Assembly (NCBI GenBank): GCA_021904315.1
Contig: CM038920.1
Span: 4,030,001-4,094,000 of the forward strand
Direction: 5' to 3'
From: Sphagnum magellanicum
Lineage: Eukaryota > Streptophyta > Sphagnopsida > Sphagnales > Sphagnaceae
DNA: 64,000 bases
Both the position numbers and the translations under genes were made by a program. Positions 11,784 through 25,101 of this stretch are shown here, one piece after another. The notes under the pieces were generated by a model that ran no database searches, was not told where the DNA came from, and was given only the letters and a program-made list of their open reading frames with translations. Within the stretch, counting starts at the first letter, position 1. Each line of letters begins with the position of its first letter.

Positions 11784-12588
11784 TGTTGCAACCCCACTTT
11801 GAGGGAAGTGTGAGGTCGCCACTCACACTCCCAAAAATGGGAGGACTCCCAAAAATTCAGAACAAAATTGCGGGGTCAAAACACCTCGCATTGAGGTGTT
11901 TTTTATACTGTTGAAAATGTCTTGAAGTGTAGATGTCCAAAATGGCCTCGCATGAGCCATTTGGACATTTGTAGCACATGTTATGGTTGAAAGAAAGGTC
12001 GGGAGTCAAATTGGAAGTTTGACTCCCGACCACTAAAAGTCAAGAATCGACCCAATTCCGGTGTGTGCAGGTGGAGTGCGACACACCGTTGGAAAGCTCT
12101 CAAGGAGAGCTACAAGTTTTCTTTAAAACTCATCCCAATCAGAGGTCGGAGCGTGAAGTTATGAACCCCCATAATCCTTGGAGTCCAAACTAGGATAGTT
12201 TCAGGACTCCACTTTGGGAGTCTCGGGAAAAAGTGTCATTCAGATGCAAGTGCATCGGTGAGACGCAGAGAATACTATATGGGGGAAGGTGGTGGCTTCC
12301 CCCGAGTCCGGGTTGTGGTGAGTCAAGTGAGTCCAAGGTTGCCCATGGCTTGTCCTAGCACCAAGGGTGCTCCAAAATGTGAACTAACCAACTTGTTGGT
12401 TGGTTTGATGCAGGTTTGAATGAGTGAATAGCTTGTCCCTCTTCCTAGTCCAATCTCAGAGCTTCAACACGCCCCTCTACCCCTTTTAGTGCTAAGAGCT
12501 AAGAGCATGCCCCTGAATCCTCCCCAATTTCGCAACTTGAGTAAGTTAGTCCCAATTTGGGACTAACCAAGGATTTAGGAGCGCGTCA
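11784..12588. mobile_element. Solo LTR, copy 2 (805 bp)
   Basis: Begins TGTTGCAACCCC and ends GCGCGTCA. Flanking pentamers are CCTTA (11779-11783) and CCCTA (12589-12593), a target duplication with one mismatch. It shares blocks along its whole length with 8921-9739, including tgtccaaaatggcctcgcat and agaatactatatgggggaag, with many substitutions and indels, so the two insertions are old and independent. Confidence 0.85.
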
Positions 12589-13330
12589 CCCTACATGAGC
12601 AAGGGCCTATGCATGGTGTATTCGTGCTAATTTAGGTGGGGTAGGATTTGGAATTGTTAAAGTGAATGTTCTAATTGTGTGTTCTTCCTATAATGTCTCC
12701 CAATCACCACCCATGTATTGACACAAGTGAACATGAATCTTTTAGTGGCCTTTCTCACCACCCCATGGAGGAAAAGGATAAACACCAATAAAGGAATGAC
12801 AAAAAAACATGCCAAACTACAATATTGGAAGGATTATATGTTAATCAAAATAAATGGAAATGCAAAGCCATTAGAAGAAATGTTGTCCATTCTAACCATA
12901 ATTTTGCAACTACTATGCGACTAATGTTTAAGCTAATTGATTTTATAACTAGTAGTGTGTTAATCCTACGTGTCCATGTAATTACAACTTGTTGTAGTTG
13001 CATATGCAACTACAAGAAAGGTTGAACCAAATCCAGATCTTTCAGATGGTTTTCAAAATGTAGATGAAAAGTGAATAATGTCATCCAATTTTGATTACAT
13101 TCATGGATGGATGATAACATAGTTATTTTTGCAACTACAAATGAAAGGTTTTTCAACTACAATAGTATATTCTACCACATGAACAAATAAACATAAACCA
13201 CATATGACAAACTTTGTTATTTCAATTGGACTATTATCCCTTCAATGTACCCATCCATGGGTCTTCTTTGCAATTATCCATGGGTCTTCCATGATATAAT
13301 ATTTAATAATTAATAATTTGGTAAAAAAAG

Positions 13331-13727
13331 GCTATTATAGCCTAGTTGGTAAACTAAGCTAGCTAAGTTCAATAGGTTACATTAAACTAAGTAGGCTTAT
13401 GTACATTGGTAGCCTAGCTTAGCTTGCCTACTTAATTAATTGGCCTTAGTTATCTATAAGTAATAGTAGGTTAGTTTATTAGGTGTAACTAATAAGCTAA
13501 GTTATGAATGTTAGACCTAGTTAGGATAGGTAAGTTAAGTAGGTAGTTGGTAGGCTAGGTGATTAATTAATTGGTAAACTAGGTAATAGGTAGTAAGTAG
13601 GATAGATAGTAAGTAGGTTTATTAGTTTATCATGTGAATATGTGATCATGTTTTCATATTAATTAATTAATTAACTAGGTTAGGTACTTAATAAATTGAT
13701 TAGTTAGGTTAGGTAGTATGTAATAAA
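13331..13727. repeat. TAGGTAGG-rich low-complexity DNA
   Basis: Dense in ctaggtt, taggtagg and taattaatt words, continuing directly into the tandem-repeat element A. This part has no counterpart next to copy B. Confidence 0.6.
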
Positions 13728-15320
13728 TAGGACATGTATTAGTAGGTCATAGGTAGGTAGGTAATCTAAGCAAGAGGTATTTTATTTTGTGGATGTGTCA
13801 TAATAATTTTTTATTAATCGATAAAATAATTAATTATTTTTAATTATAATTTATTAAATGTAGGGTAGGTAATTAATTTATTAGGTAGGCTAGGTAGTGG
13901 ATAGTAGGTATGTAACCTAGGTAGTATGTAATAAATAAAATAAGTACTAATACGTAGTAGGTAGGTAGGTAAGTTAAGCAAAAGGTATTTTATTTTGTGG
14001 ATATGTCATAATGTTTTTGTATTAATTGATTAATTAATTAGCTATGTTAAAAAATTAATTTATTAAGTAGGCTAGGTAGTAGATAGTAGGTATGTAACCT
14101 AGATAGTATGTAATATGTAGGATAATTACTAATCGGTAATAGGTAGGTAGGTTATAAGTTAAGCAACATGTATTTTATTTTGTGGATATGTTGTAGTGTT
14201 TTTGTATTAATTGATTAATTAATCAGCTATGTTAAACAATTATTTTATTAAATGTAGGTTAGGATATTAATTTATTAGGTAGGCTAGGTAGTAAATAGTA
14301 AATATGTAGCTTAGGTGGCATGTGATAAATAACATAGGTAGTAGTAAGTAGTAGGTAGGTTAAATTGTAAATATTTTATTATGTGGATTTATGATTTTTT
14401 ATAAGAATAAGAATAATAATAAATTAGGTAGGTTAGGTAATTAATTTATTAAATGTAGGTTAGGTAATGAATAGTAGGTATGTAGCCAAGGTAGTATGTA
14501 ATAAGTAGGATAGGTAGTAAATAGTTCATGAAAACAATAAATATTTTATTGTGGATATATGATAGTGTTTTTGTATGGGACAAAGGATGTGATAGTGTCA
14601 TAATGTTGTATTGTTTTCCTTTCATTAGAATTGTCCCATATTTTTTTTCTACAACTTCAAACTTGTAAAATATATAAGTAGGTGAAGGAATGGATTAGAT
14701 TCATAATATGTATTATAAAACTAATGCATGTGCCATATGGGATGAGCCAATCAAAAGGCTTGTCCCCAACAAAATAAATAGGATGCTACCTACCTACTTA
14801 GCCTATGTTAACTCACTTATTTTACCCTAGCCTAACCTAGAAAAGGTTGCCTATTACAATTTAACCTAGGATAGATTATAATTAAAATATCTAATTATTA
14901 TAATATATTATTTAATTATTGTAAGTATAATAATTAATTAATGTAATTATAATATATATATTTTGAACAAATGGAAAATTGCCATGTGTTTTATGGCCAT
15001 TGGTTCTTTAAATTACCACATGGTTAAATTTTAACAACCCATCAATGGCACAATTAATAGCATGTAACTATTCCAAATGTAGTCGTAAATTGGGGTTCCA
15101 TGTCATACTAAGGATTATCCATGGCAATGGATGAAAAAATTTGGCCTAATCATAAGGTTTGTAACTACATTTTCAACTTCATGGCCATATCATGTCTTTT
15201 GCAACTGATTATCTTATGGCACTTGTCCAAGGTAACTAGGCTATTTTTAGTTGCATGTGTCCATTATAATTATAAATGAGTTGCAAATTCAATTGTTGAT
15301 TTTCAAAAAAATTATAGTGA
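13728..15320 (+). repeat. Tandem-repeat element, copy A (about 1.6 kb)
   Basis: Left part: about five tandem units of 170-208 bp, each with a version of tattttattttgtggatatg (near 13777, 13985, 14168, 14370 and 14540) and a taattaattaatt block. Right part: single-copy sequence including gatgagccaatcaaaaggct (about 14739), ggttccatgtcatactaagg (about 15094) and a region near 15181-15240 that ends in ctatttttagttgcatg. The whole is present in reverse orientation at 53745-55320. No coding capacity or terminal repeats seen. It may be a satellite-carrying non-autonomous element. Confidence 0.75.
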
Positions 15321-16620
15321 GCTTGTTGAACATCAATTCAAAAAACATATGGAATATGATGGTATGAACAAGGACGAAATAAACCCAAATAGAAAACATC
15401 AAGGATGTCTATGGATGCAATCCATATCCATGTTAAAGAAGGAAGAAAAAATGGTAAAGTTGGGGGTAGCATTGCCCCTAAAACAAATGACTGCTTTTGA
15501 ACGGTGCATGAAAGTTAACGCCCTAACCCCCCTTGCATTAAATAGATGACCACAATAGGGACAAAGAATGTGAGGTCACAGAGGAAAATCAAACCATAGG
15601 ACCAATATTGGATAATCTTTTAGTGGGTGTGGTAGGCGAGGCGAAAAAAAGGTTGATGGACCAAGAGAGGATGAAGGGATTGATGTAAATAAACTAACAA
15701 GGGTGGGAATGATGGGTGGATGGATGGAAATTGGAACAAAACTAAGCATAAGGGTAAAACTAACTATTGGTTTTCCATTGGGTGCTTACTAGAAGGGCAT
15801 GGATGCCCAATGATGCTTTGGGGACAAAAAAACCCACATGATTTGCCATGCCTATCCTCAGCCTAACATATCTAGTTTAAAACTAGAACCCTAAACCCCA
15901 ATCTCAAAGATGCTAACTCAAAAAACCCTCTTAATGCCCTTTAAACCCTAAAACTATTGCCCTAAAAGAGGAGTATTTACAAATAAAATGAAAAAACTAT
16001 AAGAGGACATATGGAAGCAGCTAAAGGAAAACCCAAAGAATGGGTGGGAATAGCAAATGAACCCAACTATATATTTGCCATTGCTTGTGTGCATGTGTTG
16101 TTATTCAAGCGCCTTGCTCGCCTACCCTACCTGCTTCACCTTGCCCTTATTACACTTTGTTTCGCCTGACCTTGCCTTATTTATTCTACCTTGCCCCTGC
16201 CCCAGTTTGTCTTGCCCTACTTTTGGCCATGCTTGCCCCACCTTTGGGCATGCATGTTTTGCCTACCTTTGGCTACCCTTGGTAACATTTCATTTAGGAC
16301 AAGTCAAATATTGTAGGTGAACTAGATTATGGGCATGTTGGAGGAGGTAAGGACTATGGTCCTATGCAAGCTGGTTTGTGTAACTATGTGATGACTTCAT
16401 ATCTTTTGCACTTCTGGCAAAGGCCAATTTTTGGTCTCTCCTTGCCAGAATACCTCCCATCCACAATGAGCCAAATTGGGGATTTTTGGAAATTGATCCA
16501 AAACCAATAGTAGCAACAAGATTACCACCATTATTATTATCGACAACAAAAGAAGAAGCAGTGACAATAGGCCTACAACCCTTGTCTTATTCATTTTCTT
16601 AATAACTATTTATCACCTTT
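15321..16620. other. Intergenic DNA with a pyrimidine-rich CCTTGCC tract
   Basis: No gene recognised. Positions about 16110-16285 are unusually rich in CCTTGCC/CCTACC words on the plus strand, which gives open but compositionally simple frames. Telomere-like words (accctaaacccc, aaaccctaaaac) appear near 15890-15955. Confidence 0.55.
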
Positions 16621-16624
16621 GTTA

Positions 16625-16850
16625 ATTACTACCTCCATTTTATAACTATCTCACTCTTTTTCCCTATCCACCAACATGGATATGAAAAAACAAATTAACA
16701 TGTGTCTTTTCATGTCCATGAAATGTATATTAATTTAAAGTAAATTTGACATTGACATAAATAATCATGTATTATTGAAAATCATATGAAAACATAAGGA
16801 AAAAAATAAAATAGTTGATCATCACTTGTAGTGCGCATTAATGTGGAGCT
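16625..16850 (+). repeat. Dispersed direct repeat R1, copy 1
   Basis: Similar to 17790-18020. Shared blocks include caacatggatatgaaa, tttgacattgacataaataa and gttgatcatcac. The two copies are about 1.17 kb apart in the same orientation and clearly diverged. Confidence 0.75.
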
Positions 16851-17712
16851 CAAATAGGATCAAGGAACAAGAAAGTATACAAGGAAATAGGGGCACTTAA
16901 TATGGGTAAAATAACATTCACATACCTACATTGAATGTGTTTTAAATACATTTGTTGGATATTTTCATAATATGTAATTTTTTTAATGCTTTTATTTTTT
17001 TAGTGAAAACCATTATGAAGATACGCATGAAACGTGGGGAGGGGGAGGGGATGGGGGGGGGATGCCACATACATTGGAATATCAAGCATGTGTGGGAGGC
17101 CACCAAAAATGAGGCATGGTGGATGAGACTGGAGGAAAATATGTTGATCACAAAGAAATGCAATGTGAATAATGGATAAATTATTGGATAGCCAATGTGA
17201 AGGCCATTAGTTTCCATAAGGAAAACATGGTGTTAATTTTACATAGCATGAATTAAACAATACAATGGTTTGAATCACTTCATAACCAATGAAGAAGATT
17301 GTAAGATATTTTGTGAAAATTCACAAAGTTGATTGTTAGGGCACAAAATTGGATGTAAACACAAATTTGGTATCAATGTCAAACATAAAACACATGATTT
17401 GGCATTAGAGCTTCACAATTATGTGAATGAAAACATAAACATTAAGGCATTGACCTTATGTGTATGTCTTTTAGAATTATGGTTTTCAAGGAAATGAGAT
17501 TGTTGGGTTTCTTCATTAATTAGATCCCATAGATTATTGATTAAAACAACCCAATTGATGTTTCACACATGAAAATGCAAAGGCATAGTGTAAAAATATG
17601 TTTTACAAAGGGTGTTGTACACAATAGTTAATTGTGTTGATATATTCATAGCTTGTGTGTGCTTTCTTGTCATATATTAAGAATTTTAATGACAATTGTT
17701 TTTGAAAATTTG
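16851..17712. other. Intergenic DNA between R1 and R2 copies, no gene seen
   Basis: AT-rich with a short G-rich patch (about 17036-17062). No protein family recognised. Confidence 0.55.
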
Positions 17713-18020
17713 ATATATGGGTGATTTTTTGGAATCTATAGTATGGCCTTCCTTGGACAATTCCATGGACAACTACCTCATTTCCAAGTCTAATTACCTC
17801 ATTTTTTCCCCCTAATAACTATCGCATTCTTTTTATCTACTCAACAACATGGATATGAAAGGCAAATTAATATGTGTTTTTTCATGTCCATGATACTTAT
17901 ATCAATTTAAATTCAATTTGACATTGACATAAATAATGGTGAATTATTGGAAACCATATGAAAACATGAAAAAGGAAAAAAGTTGATCATCACGAGTAAT
18001 GCATAACAACACAGAGCCCA
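17713..18020 (+). repeat. Dispersed repeats R2 (copy 2) and R1 (copy 2), adjoining
   Basis: Positions 17713-17806 resemble 8151-8251 (gatttttggaat..., ccatggac.attcca). Positions 17790-18020 resemble 16625-16850. This place therefore joins two repeat families, which suggests that R1 and R2 are parts of one longer element and the other copies are fragments. Confidence 0.65.
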
Positions 18021-19810
18021 AATTAAATTGGTAGGGAATTGGTTTCTTCACTGTTTGCTTGTTATGGTATTCTAATTGCATTTTCTTATTTTGATAAAGT
18101 TGTGGCACATATTGTTGTATTTGGTTGTTCAATACTAATGCACTATCAATTTGTTTTTATCTATAAGTAGTTGGACACAATTATAGAAAGAACCCATTTT
18201 GTACATAATGCATACAAGCTACAAAAGAATTTTGTTTTGTTTTATTGTATGGATTGGGGTGCAATACAAACCAATAAAGGTGAATATGTGTTTGGCGTGC
18301 AAAAAATGCACTTTTAGATGCATGGGTAAATTTGAAGTTTTCATGCATGTTAGTGCTTGCTTTATGATTTACCACTAATGTAAACATTAAAGGTGGTATT
18401 TTGATATTGCGCTTTTTGTTCCAAATAAAAAAACTTATGAATTTCAAATCCTTTTGCTAATTTTCATTGTTCATGGATGTGTTGAAATTTGTTATTCCAA
18501 CATGCTTGTTTGTGTCGATATTGTTTGAATGTTTGATCTATACAGATCATGCAATAATTAGTTACCAATGTTGGCCACCATTTTGTTGTGTTATGGTAAT
18601 TAATTTCTATTGATTATGTCTATTTCTTGTTCAATTATGGTTTTAACACAATTTTTTAAATGGTGGGTTGTCAATGAGCTAGATAATGCATTTAAGCTCT
18701 ACTAAAGACCCATTGATTTTGACTCATCCACCCTTTTTGAAATTGGGGTGCATGATTACAACTTATAATCTACCTTACATTGTTAATAGTTTATTAATGA
18801 TAATTTTTTTGGTCCACATGACAAATTGACTTGATTATTCACTACCTTATTTGGTGAGGGTGTATCTAGCTTGGGCACAAAGTCCATAGAAGAAAATATA
18901 TTTCAAGCATAATCAATGATTTACTAATGAAAAAAAGTTAGGAATGAATTAACATTTTAAAAGTTAAGCACATTGTTATTCATTACTTGTTAAATCACTT
19001 TGGATATAAACATGCCTTATCATCATCATGTTAGAATAAGAATTCATTAAAAATTTAACATGTGTCAAAAATAATTTATATTAGGTGAAATATTCACCAC
19101 ATGTATTTTTCAAAATATTCCCAATGCACAGCATGTGATTGTATAATTATTTGTAGATGATATTTGAACTATGAGATTTATTAAATCTACCTTATATAGA
19201 TAAGCAAAGACCCCACAATGCAACCAAAAGAAAAAGAGTTTTAAAATATAATATAATTATAACGTGTGAGCAAATTTAGATAATATATACAATTGAAAGT
19301 AAAGAATTGAAAATCATTATTTAATGTCCTTTTGAAAATTTGAGTAATCATTAATTGTACCTAAGTATTATATTTATTGCTGCAAGCTATGGATGCACAT
19401 GTGTAGATTTTTGGGTGCACCAATCCAATTGATGGGTTGTTTTGAAATCTACCCATCTACTTGTTGGGTTTTTTTTCAAAATATGAATGTTGGGTAACTG
19501 ATTAATCATGCCTCTATATCATTTTATATTTTTGGGTTATCACTATGAAATGTAAAATAAAATCATATGAACTAATTTTTTAAATGAAAATTGTTTGATA
19601 AATATACAAATAATTAGCTTCAATTCCTTTAAATCTTATTAAAATGAGATTCTTAAAAAATAGATTTGAAAGATTACGCAAGAATTGATTAAAATAAAAA
19701 CACATCGATTTGAAAATAAATAATTTTAAATTAAAATTTATTTTTTGAGATATGATTTTTAAATTTTGATTTGATGTTATTTAAAATACTTCAATAAGGC
19801 TTTGATGAAG

Positions 19811-19861
<51 letters not shown>

Positions 19862-20045
19862 GAAATTAATGTTTAATTGATTAATTTGTTTGTATTATTG
19901 TTGCCTTTTATGTTATAAAAATGTATTAGTGCACTAAGATAGTAGACATGCATGTATGATTTTAAGTTTTACCAAATATGTATGGGGCAAAAACAACTAG
20001 GTAGTTCCTATTATAGTAGAGATGGGGCAAGGTTTGCCCAACATA
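18021..20045. other. AT-rich intergenic DNA with a long (AT)n tract
   Basis: No gene seen. A near-perfect (AT)n run of about 46 bases lies at 19813-19859. Confidence 0.7.
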
Positions 20046-20253
20046 TTGGAGTCTAGGGGTTTGGATGGGAACATCCCAATATTCAATGATTTTATACTTA
20101 TCATTCATAAGATGACTCCTCCTTTTTCTTTTTTATTCATACCCAACCCATTGGAGTCCAAGGGTTTGATTAGGAACATCCCAATATTCAACAAGTTTGT
20201 ATCCCTCATTCACAAGACACTTGGACTTTTTTTTAAAAAAAATTCACACCTAA
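20046..20253 (+). repeat. Two tandem copies of about 105 bp
   Basis: Copy 1 at 20046-20150, copy 2 at 20151-20253. Both start ttggagtc and contain gggtttg, then gggaacatcccaatattcaa or ggaacatcccaatattcaac, and end in a T-rich stretch with cattcata or attcaca. Confidence 0.8.
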
Positions 20254-22664
20254 CTCGTGAAGTGTGTTCATGCATTCAAGAACAAAAAATTATGTTATGA
20301 TATTATCTGCTTAGTATTCATTTGTTCATATTGCTTGCTTTTATGTTGAATAATGTTTGTCTTTTACAAGGATGATCAATCTTATCAAAATGTTACAAAA
20401 AACATTATGCAAAAGATTATACATCTAGCTAAAAAATAGAAGCCGTGTTTCAACATTTGAAAAAACCTTGATTGAAAAACAATTGAAACTAAGGAAATCA
20501 AAATAATTGTTTTAATAGTTTATGTTTATGATTTATATTTTTGTTGGATTTTTTGTTTTGGATTTTGAAAGCATTAACATATTTTAAAAGGTTGTTAACA
20601 TCTGTTTTTGGGGGAACATCATTAGGACACGAGGGATATTTCAAATATGGCATCCTTGGTAATTTTTAGGTTTGAAACATTTTGTTTAAGCTTGGGGGAT
20701 GACGTGGATGACGGGGATAACATGAGGTCAATGGGTGATAGTGAAGATGGTGGGATGACGTTAGGGGATGTTAAGATTTTCATCTATTTTTGGCTAATGA
20801 TGGGGGATATCAATATCACATTCGGGACACTAGGTCCATGCATTTTAGACACACATTGTCATAGATTGTTAGGAAACTATTATAAGTACTGTAACAACAA
20901 GTAATTATGAGTTATTTAAATAGTAAAGTTGATTTTGCTTACTTAACCTCCCTTGATTTAGGGGGAACTATTGCAATAGCTAGGAAATGTGGGTAAAAGA
21001 AAGGAATTAGGAGAAGAAAAAAAATCTGAACTTGTGGAAGTTGTCATTTATTTCGATAGTGGTTGGTTATTTAAAGTGAACAAGGGATTTTGGGAAGAGG
21101 ATGGGGGAGATGTATATTGTGTGTACGTGTGTATGTGTGAGAAGGATTGTATGTTATATAGATCCATTGGCCTACAACAAAGTAGTTTAGGGGAGATCTA
21201 TCCCAATAGCTTTGAGGTTGTTTATATGTTGGAATTTGAAGTTAATTTATGTTGTTAGAGTTCGGTTTTAGTAAAGAGATGTTTCCCTTATTGTTTGCTA
21301 TGTCATTGGTGTAGTTTTGCACCTCTCATACTCCAAACATTTACTTAGTTGTGGAATCCATAATCAAATCTATTTTTATCTTTTTTTTTCCCTCAAGTTT
21401 CGATGTCAATATGTTGTGTTATTGTTGATGATTAACCTAATGGATTGTTCATACGCCCTTGTAGTTGTAGTAGCAAGATTGCATTAAAACTAAGGGTAGC
21501 AAGTGGTTGATTGGCTTACTATGGTCCTAACATACATTAGAGGTGAAACGAGGTCATTGCCTATTCATACAATGTCATAGTAGCCATGTTGTATATTTAG
21601 AATAGGGTTAAGTGTCCTTCTAACTGTCCTAGTAAAGCTAATATTTGGTCTTGGGTTATTTTGGGTTGCCTTGGGGTATTGGAGATATGTTTTTTTCACA
21701 TATCATGTTTGATTAATTCATTTGCACAAACAATTTTGACAATGTGCATGGAACTTTGTTCACTATCCCTATTTTTGACAATCTTGATTATTTTTTTGAT
21801 TGTTGTTGCAACTCCAATTTTTTAATTGTTCCAATTCTATTAATGAGATGTTACACCTTGTAATAGATCTAATATTGTATATTTTATTGTTTTATTTTAT
21901 AATGTATATCTTTGTAAGCATATGTATATTTTGTATGTTGTTCATTGTGATGTCAATTTCCTGATTGAAATTGACATCGAAATGATTGTTAGCTTGATTG
22001 ATTCAATTATGTAGACAATTTTGATAATGCACACAAAATGCAAATTGTTTATTCACGGCCTTTGACAATGTTTGTTCATTAGTGAATTGCTTATATCCTA
22101 TGCAATTGCAATAGATTGTGTTTTCTTCCTATGGTATTATTTTTTAATGTATATATTTCTAAGTGGACTTGATTTTAGGTTGATATGCATCACATTTCTT
22201 GAAGGTGCATTGCTTCAAATTGAACACAAGAAATAATAGATTAAGCACATGTTACATTACACTTAATTTGATTTTCATTAGTGCTACCTTTCAAGCTAGA
22301 GTCCCAACATTAATTTTTCTTCAATGTTGCTTCAAGGATAAGTGTGAGAATTTGTTGAATGATGGATGCACATGTAATAATGCGTCTTCATAAAATATAG
22401 GAAACATAAGGTGTTTTATGTTTTAGCTTTTATTACTTTATGTTATGTGTGTGTTTAGGTTTATGTTCATGTTGATGTTGTACTTTACAATGGGTAAGAC
22501 CCAAGGGTGGCGGGACATTCCTAAAATGTTTGGTCACATTTGGTCACCAACTCAATTTAGGACATTAATTTTAAGAATTCTTGTACCTTGGGGCCTCATT
22601 TGGTGCCATATAACTTCAATAACATTTTTTGTTGTTAAATATTAAATTTTTGGAGCATTTAAAG
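20254..22664. other. Intergenic DNA, no gene seen
   Basis: Only short frames on both strands with no family I recognise. Two frames of 85-89 codons (20647-20904 and 20989-21258) have skewed composition and no recognisable motif. Confidence 0.55.
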
Positions 22665-23283
22665 TTGATGCATGGTTGGGTGGACCAATTTGCCACACAT
22701 GATTATCTTTAAAAAAGCCCCAAAATTGGGTTATTTTTCCTTTCTTAGTTTAAGATTATAAGTAAGCTGGATGTATTTTTTCCACGTCATCATTGGCACC
22801 CATAAAGTTTATCTTCCTTTAAACATGTATACAAAAATCGCTTAAACCACATCTTCCTTCAATATAATATGGACTTTTTGGAAAACCATGTTTTTTTAGC
22901 CTACTCAAAAATCCATAAATATAACCCTACCATTGTTATCATGATTTTTTTCCCCACCTTAGCTTCCTTGATATGATATCTAACTAATTCCAAATCTTTA
23001 ACACACACAACATCAATCAATGGACCATATCAAAGTTCATAAGAAAATGAAATCTAAAAGTACAGTTTACCAGTTGTGATTTTGAAAGTCCATGACTTTT
23101 ACAAGTTTTAAAATTTTACAAAATGATTTTGTGCATCACATAAATATTCAAATTAAAATTTTCAAACCAAGTCCTTTTAAGTAAATTTCAATATCTATAT
23201 AAGGAAATGGGCATTGTAATGACAACCACCTTGCAAAATTAGCTTATGTGACATCCAAATTGGTCCACCCAACCATGCATTAA
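22665..23283. mobile_element. MITE-like element (619 bp) with 28-bp terminal inverted repeats
   Basis: The left end 22665-22692 starts ttgatgcatggttgggtgga. The right end 23256-23283 is its reverse complement with one mismatch (ttaatgcatggttgggtgga). The interior is AT-rich without coding potential. Size and termini fit a non-autonomous DNA transposon. The target duplication is not clear, so the superfamily is undecided. Confidence 0.82.
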
Positions 23284-24957
23284 CCCCTCTCCTTATTGAA
23301 AACCAACCTTTAATGCCATTGCAAAGAAAAAAAGGATATAATTTTGCCATTGAAAAAGAGTGTTAGTTATCTTCATTTTTCCACATCTTGGATGATCTTA
23401 CGATTTCAAATGATGATTTCATTCTAGGATATGATTTGAAAACATGATAGTACAAATCATCCTATTGGATATGCACAAAGACCTTAAGTTTGTTGAAGAC
23501 AAAATGGGGATAAGTAAGCATGAAGTTTCAAAGTTTGTAGAATGTTATGGCATTGTTAAGCTTTTTGTGAATATATTTGCCTGACATCTATAGGTGATAC
23601 ACTTTAGAATGCTTTCACATTCTACAAGTAAAAACATTTCAAACACACCTTTTACATTTGTACATTGTTGTTTAGTCCTACAAGACACCGATATTGGGGT
23701 GAGATGTAGCAAACACCTCTTATGAAATAGAAAACTTGTAATGTTGAGTCAATAATTTAAAGTAAAGAGGTGAAGATTGTTGAAGTCAAAGCTTTGGCAC
23801 CCAAATCACATTAAAAAAAGCAACAAGGCAATTTAAGTCGACAAAAGAAAACCAAAAGGTGTGAAGGTCACAAAATCAAGAGTCGTAACCCAAGTTCATG
23901 TGATACAAAACATGGCTGTGTCAACCTTGGAATGAATTGCTTTCATCAAGGAGTAAATGATGATGGCATTTTTAACTCCCTTGAAGTGCTAGAGAAGAAT
24001 ATGGCTTTTAACAAGGCTAAAATATATTTCCACCTATGAAAAGTTGAAAAACTTTATAGCTTGCATTTGCTTGAATCAAAATAGTGGAAGATTTTCATTT
24101 TTTTCCCAAATAAGGTGCAAAAAGATATGAGGTGCAACTAATTTTTTAAAATAAAAATTTCTAATTTATGTGAATGTAAATATATGCTTGAAATTGATTA
24201 TGAGAATAGATATAAAATATAATCAAAAATTATATTATTTTAATGGATTAAAAAAAAAACTGCATAGCGTACTAGAGGGTACACCCTTCTTTTATGGAAT
24301 AATGCATAAATTGTACAAAGAACGACTTTCTTGGGATTCAAAATTGAGCATAGAACATGACCCAAGTTCATTATGCATAAAGCAAGTTGCACGGACCCAA
24401 GACCATTGAAAAACTTGCATTTTGCCACATGCATTGCTGTTGTCAAGATCCAACATGTAGAAAAGCATAGTAGATGCTAGAAAGCCTCCTACTTGAGTAA
24501 TAAACATTTCCATTCAAGGCCTAAAGGTGGTCAAATGAGATATGTCAGGTATGTGGCTTCCATGTATGGTGAAAATGATAACCATCACTTTGTGAAATTG
24601 AATGTGAAACTTAGGTGTTGGTCCAAGTTATAGTTCGTCCATTCCTTCTTTACAATCATGTTGTGTAGCATGCATAATAGCCATGAGGATGTTGGTAATT
24701 ACTTTATTAAAATTTTTAATGATTTTGTCGAACTCTTAGGAGAAAAATTATAAAATATTCCACAACAAATTCTCAAACCTGCCAAACTTTCTTTGAATTC
24801 TTGTTTGCACTTTGTGTTAATTGCATGGAAAGGAAAACTACTCCAAACTCCTTCTGGAAAAAATGCATCTCCTCCATCATCATCATCATCATCATCAAGA
24901 AGCTCTTCTTCACTCCTGCCTCTAGTCTGATTCAATTGCAGTACTGGATTCTTTGTG
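23284..24957. other. Intergenic DNA up to the RUS gene promoter
   Basis: No gene recognised. A (CAT)n microsatellite lies at about 24877-24897. The last few hundred bases probably include the promoter of the RUS gene. Confidence 0.55.
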
Positions 24958-24958
24958 A

Positions 24959-24980
24959 GGTTTAGGGTTTAGGGTTTAGG
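24959..24980 (+). promoter_or_regulatory. Telo-box upstream of the RUS gene
   Basis: Three consecutive tttaggg-type units about 120 bases before the chosen ATG. Telo-boxes are known plant promoter or leader elements, so the transcript start is probably close. Confidence 0.55.
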
Positions 24981-25101
24981 AAGTGTTTCAAGAATTTGAG
25001 AGCTGCTTCTGTGCACAAACGGCTGCAGAAGAGTGCAGAAATGCCGCTAATTCAGTAAGGTCTTGAGGAGGATCCTCCAGCAGCAGCCGCAGCAGGCAGT
25101 A

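Noticed and set aside
8921-12588. One complete LTR retrotransposon
   Set aside because: The two LTRs are in the same orientation, but they are too diverged, have different flanking duplications and enclose no gag-pol coding.
16057-16320. Plus-strand 87-codon Cys/Pro-rich ORF
   Set aside because: Its composition is set by a CCTTGCC-type pyrimidine-rich tract; two frames are open at once and neither has a motif.
25063-25101. Start of the RUS protein at a TTG, 13 codons before the first ATG
   Set aside because: Nuclear plant genes start at ATG; no support for a non-ATG start, so 25102 was used.
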